Below are positions 1 through 10,904 of a stretch of DNA of 64,000 nucleotides, piece by piece. The position numbers were made by a program, and so were the translations under genes. Below the pieces are notes generated by a model. The model saw nothing but the letters and a program-made list of their open reading frames with translations, made no database searches and had not been told where the DNA came from. How positions within the stretch are numbered: the first letter of the stretch is position 1; each line of letters begins with the position of its first letter. The DNA comes from Apricaphanius iberus (taxonomy: Eukaryota; Chordata; Actinopteri; Cyprinodontiformes; Aphaniidae). The stretch spans positions 744,001 to 808,000 of the forward strand of contig JAPXFQ010000132.1 in assembly GCA_028564705.1 (NCBI GenBank), read 5' to 3'.

Positions 1-2190
1 TTAATCGATTTAAACTTAATATATTTAATAACATTATATATAACTTACAGTATGTATACAGCGCCCTCTCCATCCCTGGTTCCCACTGCCTTGGGTGTAA
101 TTGAGTTTCTTGTTATTCCTTTTTTGATAGTTTCTCATTCTTCCAGACTTTTGTTGTCAAGTTTGTGAGGTGCTACTTGGGGGCTTCCCACTAATTGTTA
201 ACCTTTGCGCCCCACCAGCTAACCATCTAAGGCAACTCCGTTTTCATCTGATGCTCACAACAGACCTCCATGTCAAGGAGAGTCCTGCTGATGAACCAGC
301 ATTACTCTGACATTTAGATTGCAGCAGCTGGGTAGCTCAACTCTGTCACAGACACACAGAGTACCTAGCTGATGCTAACACACCTCAGCCTCTTCAGCGT
401 AAACTTACAGAGAATTGAAGCTGACCGATCAGGCTTTAGGCCAGTGTTAGAAACACACCCATTATTAGAATACACTCCTGTAAATAAATCTGATTTGGAA
501 ATGTGGAAATAAATAAATGTGTGAATAAATACATAAATCAATGTGGGTATAAATAATTGTGTAAATGTGGAAATTAATGTGGAAATAAATGAATACATTT
601 TTTAGATAAATAAATAAATGTGGACATAATTAAATATTTTTTTTTCAAAATATATATATTATTTATTTTCAATTGTATTTACCCATTTATGTATTTATTT
701 ATGTCCACATTTATTTATTTAATGTCAATTTTGACAGAGATGGTCCTCCATACAATTGCAGTCCAAACTCATTCCTTCACAAACAACTCAAGAAATACTT
801 TGTTTCTTTCTTCAAAAACAGTCTTAAACAAATATTCAATAGCTTGTCAATCTTAAAGCACTCACCTTCATATCCTGGGGTTATAATGACATTTTGCACA
901 TATTTCAGTGGGAAAAGCGACAAGCCTTCCTTTTGTTAAGAATTTACGTTTTGATATTGCAAAATCTTGCACACTGACTCAGAAAGGCCAAGAAGCATTC
1001 AGTGAAATGAATAGGTTAGTGCCAATGGAGCTAGATTTACAGTCAATCAGAAAATACAACTTTACCGTTTACCTTTTCAGCAGTTCCGTTTCAAAATACT
1101 TTTATTGTATTTCACTATATTCATTTGGTTTTTTTCCCAAATGTGTTTGTTTTATAAAGCATCATGGAATAAAACACAAGTCATTAGACAAAAGCTGTTG
1201 GGTAGGATTTGTACAATCAGAAGGAACAATGCCTCCCATAGGGCAGCACACGTCTCAATGTCCCAGACATCACTTGGAATCAGCATAAGGAATTAGCTGA
1301 GACCATGTATCTTCTGCCAGGAGAAAAGATGGCTCCTTTAGACTCTGAAGGCTGTCTGGTCAGAACCCTTTGGTGAAAGATTTATGGTAACTGGATGGCG
1401 TGTTTCTAGGCCACAGGGACCATTCTAGTGATTGATCCTCAAATGTCTGTAGCCTACACCAACAGGGAGATTTCAGCATAGAGTTCTGGCTTCCTGGTGT
1501 GCTTCTTTTGTGGATCTTGGACTAATAAATCTTGGTCCTGTAAAATGTACCACTTTAGCCCTGTGTAAAACCTCCACCAGCTTGGACAAAAGCAATGGAG
1601 TTTCTTATGTTTTGGTGTCCACACAAATACATGTTTGTAAGTTGGATAATTACTTTCTCATAGTAACTTAATACTGCAGCCCTTGTGTCTTCCTCATTGT
1701 GTATTTCAAAAACACCACTTCCTCAGTGATCCCTGTGTCAGCTGACTCCAATTTGTGCATGTGTTATTGCTTTGTTTTTTGTTTTCATTTCAAGCAATTT
1801 TCTAGGCAATTGTGACTGAATTCAGTTCTAATGTTTCTCTTAGCATGGGCTGCTAATGCATTTTTACATTATGACAACGACAGTTTCACTTTATCACAGC
1901 ATTAACCCCCGTAATTAAGCAGAAATGTATAACATACCTGAATCTTGGCTGGACTTTTTAGGGAATAGGACATAAAACTGCTACACCGTTTTAGAAACGT
2001 TGATTTATATTTGCAGTCAAACACTAGTCCACAATGTTTTTGTTTAGGGCTACTTTAAGTTTTTAATGAACTGCTTAATTGATGGTGCTATGAATTTGCT
2101 TTCGTGCATAAAAGTGTTAAGGAGAATGTTCAGCCCTCAATTTCAAATTTCAGCTGAATTCAATAAAAAAATAATTAATTGATCCCAGAT
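1..2190. other. Non-coding AT-rich DNA, no gene seen
   Basis: I see no convincing gene here. The open frames (for example 908-1288 plus) lack recognisable domains and have AT-rich, non-coding-like composition. The only structure is the foldback described at 480-725. Confidence 0.6.
480..725. repeat. AT-rich foldback with repeated TAAATGTGGA motif
   Basis: Variants of AATAAATGTGGAAATAAAT recur from 485 to 630. The stretch GATAAATAAATAAATGTGGA near 605 is matched in reverse complement near 700-722 (TCCACATTTATTTATTTAAT), so the two sides can fold back over an AT-rich loop of about 70 bp. It may be a degenerate MITE or minisatellite; the family is not identified. Confidence 0.6.
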
Positions 2191-2194
2191 GGAT

Positions 2195-2480
2195 ATTAAG
2201 TGTTGTTGTACCTCACACTATTAAAAATTTGAAGGAGTTTTTGAAGATGCTGATGGAAGTGAGAAAGAAGGATCTCCTGCGGTGGGTTGTGTTATAGCAA
2301 AACTGAAAATGCTTCCGACTGAAGACACTCTGTTGTTGTAGGATAGTCTAATGAAGAGGATGCTCGATGTTGTCTATAATGTTCTTGATTTTTTGAAGAA
2401 TCCTTTTTTCCATCATCATCTCCAGATTGTCCACAGTGGTCGCCAGAACAGAACCAGCCTTCTTTATCAGATTCCTACCC
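2195..2480 (-). pseudogene. Non-LTR retrotransposon ORF2 C-terminal relic (CR1/Rex1-like)
   Basis: Read on the minus strand, this stretch gives pieces such as KKAGSVLATTVDNLEM, KNIIDNIEHPLH and THRRRSFFLTSISIFKNS, with stops and shifts between them. These resemble the extreme C-terminal region of fish CR1/Rex1-like LINE proteins, where a tract of the type KAGSVLG...NPxHPLH...RRSFLPxAxxLxN is usual. No reverse transcriptase domain is left. The clade assignment is from memory of the motif order and is moderate. Confidence 0.5.
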
Positions 2481-2692
2481 CATCAGATGATGGGGGCTGT
2501 TGAACAATAATAATAACGAGCGTGACTCCTCAGACTGTTCCCACCACCTGCTCTGTATTTCGTCACATGACCCTGTGTTGTGTTTTTGCACTTGTCTAAC
2601 TTTACACTGATCACCACCTGCACTCATGTCTATATCAATCTGTATCCCATTTTATTTTCATTCATGGCAAGTGTTTGTCTTTTCCTAATGTT

Positions 2693-2854
2693 ATGAATAG
2701 TGCCACAGTTACTTTGAAAGAGTAATCTGATTACTGACTACAGATTACTTCTTCAAAAAGTAGAGTAGTTACTTTACTGGTTACTTTATTTTAAAAGTAA
2801 CTATGTTAGAATACAAGTTACTTTATTAGTTTCTGTTAGGAGTTACGTGCTACT
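2693..2854 (+). mobile_element. hAT-like MITE fragment of the CAGTTACT type
   Basis: The segment is built from spaced TTACTTT / AGTAACT words after a start AGTGCCACAGTTACTTTG. The same order is found in reverse complement at 23316-23452, and related words form both ends of the larger element at 29838-32015. It is one end of a non-autonomous DNA transposon family, probably hAT by analogy with the 8-bp duplication of the 29.8-kb copy. The other end is not visible. Confidence 0.55.
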
Positions 2855-3398
2855 AAGGGTGCATTCACACTAGAGGGTGACACGGGAATCAATTGTCGCT
2901 CCCGTCCCGTCCCAATCCCCAAAAAATACTCCCGTCACGTCCCGATCACGTGACAGCCCCCCCAAAAAAATCTTGTCCCGAAAAAATCCAGAGAGAAAGA
3001 CTCCCGACCCGAATCCTGTAGATTAGTATGTTACCTCCTATGGCGCTCGCTCCCCCCGCCCCCTTTAAACCATAGCGTAGCACAATCAAAGATCATCTAT
3101 TTAGCTTTATCCGCCGTCTTTAACCATATCCTGCATTCTCGTTGTTTGGCCACCTTACCACGTCATGAATGGACTTGATTCGTCTGACTACCAAACTATT
3201 AATATACACACATTTTCAGTCAGATAACATATGCTTACCAGTTTATCCAGGTGGTGTAGCAACAACGTAGCAGTTTCAGTTTTGGTGCGTGCAGTGCAGT
3301 GGACCCGATAGAATTCAACTAAAGATAGCGATATATCAGATTGCATTTTGCAGCGGAGTTAATACCCACACACATTGGCCTAGCGTCATTTTTTTAAA

Positions 3399-3463
3399 AC
3401 TAATTCCCTTATTAGGGAATTAGTTCCCGTCGCTCCCGTTTAATTCCCTTAAACGGGAGCGAC
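3399..3463. repeat. Two adjacent perfect hairpins at the SINE 5' edge
   Basis: Hairpin one (3399-3424) has 11-bp arms ACTAATTCCCT / AGGGAATTAGT with a 4-nt loop. Hairpin two (3429-3463) has 13-bp arms GTCGCTCCCGTTT / AAACGGGAGCGAC with a 9-nt loop. The right arm of the second runs into the SINE head (GGGAGCGACTGTGGCTC). Neither is present in the second MITE copy, so they arrived with or after the SINE. Confidence 0.85.
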
Positions 3464-3790
3464 TGTGGCTCAGGATTTGGGTGTTTGCCTTGTAATCGGA
3501 AGGTTGCCAGTTCAAGCCCCGGCTCTGACGGTCTCAGTCGTTGTGTCCTTGGGCAAGACACTTCACCCGTTGCCTACTGGTGGTGGTCAGAGGGCCCGGT
3601 GGCGCCATTGTCCGGCAGCCTCGCCTCTGTCAGTGCGCCCCAGGGCAGCTGTGGCTTCAACGTAGCTTGCCATCATCAGTGTGTGAATGTGTGCATGAAT
3701 GGGTGGATGACTGAATGTAGTGTAAAGCGCTTTGGGGTCTGTAGGGACTGAGTAAAGCGCTATACAAATGCAGGCCATTTACCATTTACT
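3452..3790 (+). mobile_element. tRNA-derived SINE (family 1), near full length
   Basis: The 5' part is tRNA-like: GCGACTGTGGCTCAGGATT matches a pol III A box region and GTTGCCAGTTCAAGCC a B box. The body has conserved words (GGGCAAGACACTTCACCC, GCCCCAGGGCAGCTGTGG) and the tail has GTAAAGCGCTTTGGGG and AAAGCGCTATACAAATGCAG, a LINE-like 3' end. It is inserted within the hAT MITE. Diverged relatives are at 23471-23702 (minus) and 44010-44135 (plus, tail only). The two short open frames across it are not genes. Confidence 0.85.
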
Positions 3791-4250
3791 TATATCTGAC
3801 AAGATAAATGTAAAAAAAAAAAATCTAATTTCCGGTTTCCCGCCCGATCCCGTGGATTATTTCCTGTCCCGTCCTGATCACATTACCAACAGTGAAATTG
3901 ACTCCCATACCGCGGGAATCCTGCAGGAATCGCGTGACCCGTGGGAATCCTGAAAAATTGTCACCCTCTAATTCACACCAGTCTGTTTAGTCCACTTGAA
4001 ACAAACTCTAGTTGGTTTGCCCGGAAAGTCCGGTTCGTTTGGGGAGGTGTGAATGGGCAATCGAACTCTGATTCGGACCAAACAAACAAACTCTAGTCCA
4101 CCTAAAAAAGTTGGTCTCGGTTCGATTGAAACGAAGTCTGGTTTAGTTCGATTGCATGTGTGAATGGTAAACGGACCGGGTCTGTACCAAAATCAGGAAA
4201 CTGACTATTGTACTGGGCATCCTGGGTAAATATAGTCTAAACAACTACTA

Positions 4251-6100
4251 CTGCTGGAAAGATAAATGCTGGATCTTGTAAATATTTTTCTCAACTTCTA
4301 TAAGGAGGCTATCTGTGCTGGAAGATGTATTCAGGCGGTCCTTCTCATTGCAAAATTCCTCACATGGAGCCGTCTAATATAAAAAACAACATTTTCCCTT
4401 ATCCTCTGCCTCATTCTATGTTCATTCTGAGTTGCTGCGGCAGTATTGATCTTGATAGTGGAAGAGATTAAACTTTCCACGAAAGACTTGTAAAAGATCT
4501 GCAAACCTTGAAGGACCTAAATTTTGCTAACATGTACAGTCTGCTCTGTCCCGTCTTGTAGAAGGCTTCACTGTTGAGTGTCCAGTCCAGTCTTGTCTAG
4601 ACTATAAAACCTGATAATTTAATAGAACTCAAATTTTTTGGTGAAACTGATTACATAAAATATTTTACGTAAGACTCAAAAATAAAAGTTAAATATACTT
4701 TGTTAAGTAGATTTGGATAAATATTTTTAAGTGACCTCATCAAATGTTTTAGTGTTATATCCACATTTTGGTTTCCATCTTTTCTACTTGATATTTTAAG
4801 TTTCAAGTACAAATCTAAATTAAGTAACAAAATTTTTTTTTACTTTTTATCTATCGATATTTAGTTTAAACATGTTAACCTTTTAAAATTATATTTACAC
4901 AAAATTACAACTAAATCTTCTAATATTTAGATTCAGTTTAATTGCATATGAAACTGAAAATATGATAAACAATTACACTTGCATTAAAAACACAAAGTAC
5001 CAGTTACAAATTTCTTGCATATCTTCAGAACACTGCTTACCTGACAGTTTGTCCTAACATTTGCATTCTTTGTGAGAACCAAAAATACTTCAGCATAGCA
5101 AGACTATTGAGCTGAAATTCTCTTTCACCAGTAACAAATGGAAACTGTAATAAACAACAAATTAATTTTCCTTGCATCCATGTTAAAAAAAAAATGGTAG
5201 TGGAATTGTCCCAGAATTTTCAAGTTTAAGCACAACGTCTAATATTGATACAGAATTTCATACCATTTTCTAATTCTATGCAGATGTATGCAACTTAATA
5301 TAAAAGAAGAAAAAAACAAGTTAAACTCCTATCGGAACAGAAAACAGAATAAAAGTAAATTACAGTGAAACTAATACACAGAAATATTGAAAATCTTTCA
5401 AATGTCAACACTGTGGTTCAACAGACGACATTTTCCTGCTAAACTAATACTGTATGCACACCCATGTGAAAAGACAGTAAAATAAAAAATAAAATAAAAA
5501 AAAGATCTATGCCCTTTTTTAAAAATCTTTTTTTTATCCATTGTTGGAAAAAAAAATAAGCTATACTTGCTTCAACAGGCATTTTGGGGCCCTCTATGAA
5601 GCCCGGACATTATTCTGCAGCCAAAAGGTCATTTTTAAGACTCAGTACTTTGGGCTTCAACTTCCCCTCCTCCAGACCTATTAACAGTTTTTGAATAAGG
5701 TCAAATGTGTTCGACAAATATTTTGGGTAGCTTAGATGCAGGGCATTAGTCAGTGCAAATATCACCACAAATGCATCAGCCAGCGTTTGATTGTGTTACC
5801 CTCAACCAAAACTGCAATCTTCTCGCTGAAGAAGAATGTTTCATCAGTGGAACTGGCTCTCATCAAGAAGAGTCCAAGTGGCACATCCCCTATATTTTAT
5901 TCATCAGATTGCGTCGTTTACAGAAAAAAAGTTACTACATGTTAGAGCATTCCTAATCCCCCAAGTTTCATCTATACAAGTCATATTTCTGAATTCTTGG
6001 CTCAAATGCATTGTTTTAACTTAAAACGAGCCAAAACAAAGATTTGAGAAAAATTCTGCCAACAACATTACTTATTTCTAATAAACGAAGTCATTTCGCT
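4251..6100. other. AT-rich DNA without a recognisable gene
   Basis: Long A/T runs and short open frames only (for example 5736-5945 plus, with no recognisable domain). The part from 5580 to 6100 lies downstream of the SAMD3-like pseudogene on the minus strand and may be its decayed 3' flank. Confidence 0.55.
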
Positions 6101-7000
6101 TTATCGCAAGACCTTGAGAAATCCAATGGATGTTCTAACTTTTATCAAGTTCAGATATGTATGGTTAGGCAATGAAAATAATAGAAGGCTAGAGACTACA
6201 CAAATTAAATTCCCACCATGGACACTGGTGTAAACAGAATTACCGTCAAAGGGAAATGTGAACATGGTAAATAAATTGATATTGCTCTCAACTTTGTCTA
6301 AAATGTACATCCCAAGTTTTGATGAAGGTAGAGGTTTCTTCATGCAAATACGCAGGTAGGGTGTGAAGTATAAGAGCCCGTCGAACATGGATATCAGGTT
6401 GCTCCTGCAACAAAATAAAATTTCTGGAATGGCTTAACTACTCAAGAATTTTACTTAGAACAAAAATAATAAAGTTAAATAAAAGCTGACAAAAAAATTA
6501 AAAAAAAACAATAACACTAACCCGGAGATCATAGTTTCTGAAGAGCTGAGACAGAATATCTGACATTGCTTTCTTTCTGAATAAACTCTGGAGCCGGCGG
6601 GCATGTTGGCCCAACACAGCATAAAAGTGGTTCTTTAGGTTGAAGTTTGTAATCCTGTGGAACTCTGAAAAGATCTGAACACAAATGATAAGAGGTTTAG
6701 GTTTTCAAGTTTCAATAAGTCTACAAACCTTTGCAACAACAACAAAAAAAACAACTAAAAATTCTTACACTATGCATAAATCATTTAGTATTCATTTAGT
6801 CAGGCCAGAAAACAGAAGCCAATTTAATAAAAATTCCATTCAAATAATCTAATTAACATTCTTACCTTGGACTCCATTTTCAGAGCTGGCCAGCGATCCA
6901 TGATCTCGGCCACTTGTAGGCCATCACTGATGATCTCTTTGCGTCGTAGGGCGAAGGTGGTGTGCATCAGCTTTGTAATCAGAGTGTGATTCTTCAGTGA
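6101..7000 (-). pseudogene. SAMD3-like gene relic, three exons
   Basis: Three minus-strand segments join in phase. Exon A (7000 to 6866, 45 codons) includes TFALRRKEIISDGLQVAEI and RWPAL and ends at a GTAAG donor. Exon B (6674 to 6522, 51 codons) follows a TTGTGTTCAG acceptor and includes IFSEFHRITNFNL and HARRLQSLFRKK. Exon C starts at 6404 after TTTTGTTGCAG and includes EQPDIHVRRALILHTLPAYL. The layout resembles the region after the SAM domain of the fish multicopy sterile-alpha-motif-domain-3-like proteins, which carry a RRxEIIS...RWPAL segment and a RALPVYL segment. Exon C runs into an in-frame stop after about 37 codons, and homology seems to continue in another frame (LLLFSLP...YLNL), so it is probably dead. 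The N-terminal SAM exons are not seen. Confidence 0.6.
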
Positions 7001-7275
7001 CTAGAGCTTCAGCTACCACTGATACTTCCCTATCACTGGGGTATGCTTTAAAACTATGCATTTTAGCTGTAATAGTTTCAATTTCCTTTTTTTTTTTCAA
7101 TTTAATTAATTCACAACAAATGTCATCTCAAGGCACTTTACAACTAAAGTCATTTCAATACAATTATACAAACATTTCAAGATTTACCTGAAAAAAATGG
7201 AATCTGTCGGACAGATATGATTTAAACCAGCCTAGTGATGTTCCCTTGATCCCTACAACATGTTCAAGCCATGTA
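7001..7275. other. Spacer between pseudogene exon A and minisatellite
   Basis: No gene is seen. It contains a T9 run and a short open frame without features. Confidence 0.5.
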
Positions 7276-7715
7276 ATTATGTTTCGGTAAAAATATAAAA
7301 GTGTTTCAGTCAAAATGTAAAAGTGTTTCAGGTTAATGTAATTTTGTTTCGGTAAAAGTGTTTCGGTAAAAATGTAAAAGTGTTTTGGTTAAAATGTAAA
7401 AGTGTTTCAGGTTAATGTAATTTTTTTTCGGTAAAAGTGTTTCGATAAAAATGTAAAAGTGTTTCGCTTAAAATGTAAAAGTGTTTCAGGTTAATGTAAT
7501 TTTGTTTCGGTAAAAGGGTTTCGATAAAAATGTAAAAGTGTTTTGGTTAAAATGTAAAAGTGTTTCAGGTTAATGTAATTTTGTTTCGGTAAAAATGTAA
7601 AAGTGTTTCGGTAAAAATGTAAAAGTGTTTCCGGTTAATGTAATTTTGTTTTGGTAAAAATGTAAAAGTGTTTCGGTAAAAATGGAAAAGTGTGTCGGGT
7701 TAATGTAATTTTGAT
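7276..7715 (+). repeat. Minisatellite with 79-bp then 65-bp higher-order period
   Basis: The basic word is AAAATGTAAAAGTGTTTCGG with variants, about 21-22 bp. A marker word GGTTAATGTAATTTTG recurs at about 7331, 7410, 7489, 7568, 7633 and 7698, that is at intervals of 79, 79, 79, 65 and 65 bp. The 14-bp difference corresponds to loss of one TTTCGGTAAAAGTG sub-block. This is a tandem array with higher-order structure and not a CRISPR, since there are no unique spacers. Confidence 0.92.
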
Positions 7716-7969
7716 TTGCACTTCCCAGCCACCGTATCTGACAGCTGATATGCCGAAAAGTTGTCTGTTTATGTCAGCTCAAACGACCTCAAACGCTCAA
7801 TGTACCAGCATGTGTAATTCCTGCAAAACAAGGAAATAGAATAATTTACAAGCAGAAGATGTTCAATCCTGTTGAAGGTTGGAAGTCATCCAGTCTGGCC
7901 TGCAGAGACAAACATGCCATTAGCATACTCTGTTCCATTTAGGGACATCTTACGTGTGGTGTATATGCT

Positions 7970-8480
7970 TTAACTGTCTGTCTTGGTCTTTATAAAGTCT
8001 TGTGCCACTTGAGGAAGAGTTGCAACTTGGAGAAAGGTCACACTTGAAGCTTGTGCCTGGGGGTTGAGAAACAAGGGTGCATTGAGGTGATATGCCACCA
8101 TGTACTGATGCCTGTTTGCAAGAGTTTTAAAAACACTCTTGAAGTTCTTTGCATCTTTAATCACCCCTTTGAAAAAAACAATGCTTCCCCTCAATCTCTT
8201 GGTCCATAAGTGAATCAGAGGTCTGAAGCGCTTTGTTGGCTCAGGGTAGCACTCGATGTAATGATGCTTTGGTTTAAGCTTAAAATAAGGAAACACAGTT
8301 TGAGTCCTTGTCTATGTTCCTGTATTTTGGTTTGCAGGTACTAATCAGATTCCTCTGTGAAAGATGGAGACAATATAAGCTGTACAACTTCTTTGAGATT
8401 CATCAGTGTTGCCCATACTTCATCTCGCTCAGGGAATTTATTTCCCACCATCATCCCATTTTATTCTGCTATAAGTGTGC
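7970..8480 (-). pseudogene. Broken multicopy fish gene or transposon ORF with KPKHHY motif
   Basis: The minus strand reads FKLKPKHHYIECYPEPTKRF, then HLWTKRLRGSIVFFKG and FKSVFKTLANRHQYMVAYHL. This block, with LxPKHHY...YPE...GPLxHLW...FKxxVKxxxNFxNVxxTLAxxHQ, is familiar from multicopy uncharacterised fish proteins that I associate with transposable elements; I cannot name the family. Upstream (8310-8480) another frame gives VWATLMNLKEVVQLILSPSF, as expected for the preceding part of that protein, but there is a TAG stop near 8333 and a one-base frame change near 8295. It lies 1 kb upstream of the SAMD3-like relic on the same strand, so the two may once have been one locus. Confidence 0.5.
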
Positions 8481-9019
8481 TTTTATGACGATAACAAGTC
8501 ATGGTACAACAGAGAAATATGATTTTCATGAAAAATAATACTTACAACAGAAGAGTTCCCAAAGAATAATTTGCAGCTGATGTAAATCCCAAGTCCGTAA
8601 CATGCCACGGCCCACAGGACATATTTTTCTATCCAGGGTTGAAGATAATGCAGAATTATTATTATTTTTTGCCTCAAAATGGTTGTCTCTCTGTTGGGAT
8701 TTTAACTTTCCAAAAGTTTCTTTCAGAGTTAGCACTGGGCAGTAGTGCTTGAAGCAAGGATTCAAGATGTCGGCTTGGAAGTTGCACCTAGTTTAACAAC
8801 AGGTGCCGTATGTACTTAAGCACGCATGTGCGTAGTGACGTAACTTTTGACTCAAATTATTTGAGGCAAATGTCTGAAATTAATCAATGTTTTCAATTAC
8901 TAAAAACTTGAAAAAAGAAATTTGGTGAAACTAGTCATAAAAATAAAAGTGTATGAACTTATAACCTGTTTTTAAGTAGTTGCAACTCATTTGCTTTATC
9001 AAACTTACTATTCGGTCTT

Positions 9020-9055
9020 ACAGTGTAGGTGAACCTTGAGGTTCACCTACACTGT
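9020..9055. repeat. Perfect 17-bp inverted repeat with 2-nt spacer
   Basis: ACAGTGTAGGTGAACCT (9020-9036) and AGGTTCACCTACACTGT (9039-9055) are exact reverse complements separated by TG. The palindrome sits precisely at the edge of the LINE fragment that follows, where the reading frame stops resembling a LINE, and suggests a fold-back repair junction or a short MITE end. Confidence 0.92.
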
Positions 9056-9215
9056 GGAGACAAGACTCCAGTCCTTCTCTCATAATGGAACTAGTGTTTG
9101 ACTTATCCCTGTTTCTTCTGAAATCTACAACCATCTCCTTTGTTTTTTTCACATTCAAGGTAAGACGATTGTTTCCACACCATACCACGAAGCGGTCCAC
9201 ATGCTCTCGTTATTC
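9040..9215 (-). pseudogene. LINE reverse transcriptase fragment (CR1/Rex1-type)
   Basis: The minus strand encodes VDRFVVWCGNNRLTLNVKKT followed by KEMVVDFRRNR, the conserved tract just after the catalytic YxDD motif in CR1/Jockey-group reverse transcriptases (WC...NxLxLNxxKTKEMxVDFRR). Only about 50 codons are left, ending at the palindrome at 9020-9055. It is too short to place in a family with certainty. Confidence 0.75.
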
Positions 9216-10424
9216 AGCTTCTTTCCATCTCTGATACATCCAGTAACTCCAGAGTCCATCCTGACTTGTATTGGAAGTCTGAGGTGTACAGAGTGAAAAG
9301 GTATGCTTTGTGATATTATGCTGAAAATCAATTGAGTTAACTAACAAGATGCTGATCTGAAACAGAGATTGAACTGGACTACATTCAACTGAAATGCTGT
9401 AGAAAGTATGTTTATGGTCAAAAATCCAGCAAGGTGAATTAAAATAGTTTTCCAAGGAAAAGGTGGGCTAACATTCATTAGCAAACAGTTATAAAGTTCA
9501 TGCAGCAATTTTCACTAGTTCTTGATGGCTTTTACTCCCATAGTAAATAAATGTATCCTTTAAAACCAGATTTTTGTGTTGAAGATCTAACACATTGTGT
9601 GTAAAAAAACAAAAAGCCAAAACAGAAAGAGTATGCTAGGGGACAGCAGATCAGGGATGAAAGGAAAAGTAGAGTGTTTGGTTTGAGCAGGACTGCAACG
9701 CAAAGCAACTGAAGAGCAGAAGACGGTAAAAGGAGAAATGGTGCAGCAGATTCTCAGGTACCATCATGACAAGCATTGACTGGGGATTAGGTTGTAATTT
9801 CAGGGACATTCTGTCCTCAAGGGAGTGAGCGCTGCGTGGGTGGAGGCGTTTATTAAAATTCAGGTGGAAAGCAAATTCTTGACTGACATTCTTTTTTCCC
9901 CAGAAAATGCTGAAATTAGCTGCAACTAACTTCTTAAATATTACAGATTCTGGTTAATTTGTCAGGTGTGTTAAATATTCTTGTTTAAGTGAGAACCAAG
10001 TCTGATAAAAGTGTCAAAAAGGAATTAGTTTCTTTCAAGTCAAGTGTAATGGACTGTTTCTGTTCTCAGCTGTATGCAACAACATCATTTCAGGTCCTGA
10101 AATTTAATACGGAGAGCTAAAGTAAGAAAGATGGATGTAAGGAAGCCTGTTTCCCCTCTCAACTGATGCTACATGCTTGCTTAGTATGGGAGATATCTGT
10201 GATATCTACAACACAACGCAGGCGACAGGCTACTGTCGCTATGTGTTCGTTCAGGAGTGAATGCTGCAAGTCAATGAATCTTTTCAATCTGCCAGGGGTT
10301 TCAATAGGTAGAAAACGTTTAAAGTGATTGAAGAAAATTACCTAAAGTATTAGTATGAATGTTTTAGAGATGTCGTTATTTGTACAGCTAAGGACGTTTG
10401 AATTATTGCACAATTCCTATCGCA
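9216..10424. other. Non-coding DNA, nothing recognised
   Basis: Only short unsupported open frames occur. Base composition is AT-rich with no clear repeats. Confidence 0.5.
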
Positions 10425-10525
10425 ATCCCCTAGGAGGTCGAAATGACTTTTCTTGTAAAGTGCTTTCAGATGACATGTGCTGTGAATTGGTCCTTTATAA
10501 ATAACTGAATTGAATTGGATGCATT
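10425..10525 (+). mobile_element. LINE/SINE 3' tail with ATTGA-type end
   Basis: The words TTGTAAAGTGCTTTCAGATG, TGTGCTGTGAATTGG and ATAAATAACTGAATTGAATTGG match the common fish retroposon tail (AAAGTGCTTTGAGATGAC...GAATTGGCGCTATATAAATAAAATTGAATTG). Only the last 100 bp or so is present. The parent LINE is probably of the CR1/L2 group, but that is inference. Confidence 0.7.
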
Positions 10526-10904
10526 TAGTCTAGAGCCAACGGGGGTAGAGGAGGCTCAAAAAGAGGAGACTTTGAGTACTTTCAAACTGCAGCTCAGGCT
10601 GTCCCAGATAAGGCTTCTCACTGCCTCAGTGTGCAGTTTATTTGTTGTTACCCCTCAGGACGGGGTTATGGATGCCTGATCATTACAGGAAGCTTCAAAT
10701 CCATGGTAAAAAAAAAGGATGAAATAAACAGCTGATGGAAGACCTCTCCAGCTGTCTGTAAGAAAAGTTTCACCATTGATATCACTCTTAGTATCACTCC
10801 TTCAAAGCTGCATTCGTTTCCCTGAGGAGAAGTCAGGATAACTTACAAGAGAACAGGAAATCATCATAGATTAAGGCAAAAAAAAATTACCTGCAGATAA
10901 CGTA

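Larger units (their letters stand above)
2871..3970 (+). mobile_element. hAT-type MITE with 8-bp TSD, copy 1, carrying a SINE
   Basis: The element starts TAGAGGGTGACACGGGAATC and ends AAAAATTGTCACCCTCTA, so its termini are inverted. It is flanked by a perfect 8-bp direct repeat ATTCACAC (2863-2870 and 3971-3978). Eight-base duplications are the hallmark of the hAT superfamily. Subterminal DNA is rich in CCCGTCCCG words. There is no transposase, so it is non-autonomous. Compared with the second copy at 57699-58294, it contains an extra block from about 3398 to 3800 that holds two hairpins and a tRNA-derived SINE, and it keeps about 45 bp around 3051-3120 that copy 2 lacks. Confidence 0.88.
2855..4250. 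mobile_element. Older DNA-transposon-like repeat split by the hAT MITE
   Basis: AAGGGTGCATTCACAC stands just left of the MITE at 2871-3970. After the MITE the sequence resumes as ATTCACACCAGTCTGTTTAG and goes on with repeated TTCGATTG, CGGACC and GTGTGAATG words to about 4250. This looks like one end of a fish repeat that begins with GGGTGCATTCACACC. The matching far end was not found, so the right limit is approximate and the class unresolved. Confidence 0.45.

Noticed and set aside
3452..3530. A functional tRNA gene
   Set aside because: A and B box similarity is present but the sequence cannot form a proper cloverleaf with an anticodon arm and continues into a SINE body. The same applies to the heads at 23.7, 57.3 and 61.3 kb.
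3465..3778. Three overlapping open frames on both strands
   Set aside because: They lie entirely within a tRNA-derived SINE.
5736..6024. Overlapping plus-strand frames as exons
   Set aside because: No splice borders, no domain, three overlapping phases; probably 3' flank of the minus-strand pseudogene.
7276..7715. CRISPR-like regular repeats
   Set aside because: Units are contiguous variants of one another with no unique spacers, and the genome is eukaryotic. It is a minisatellite.
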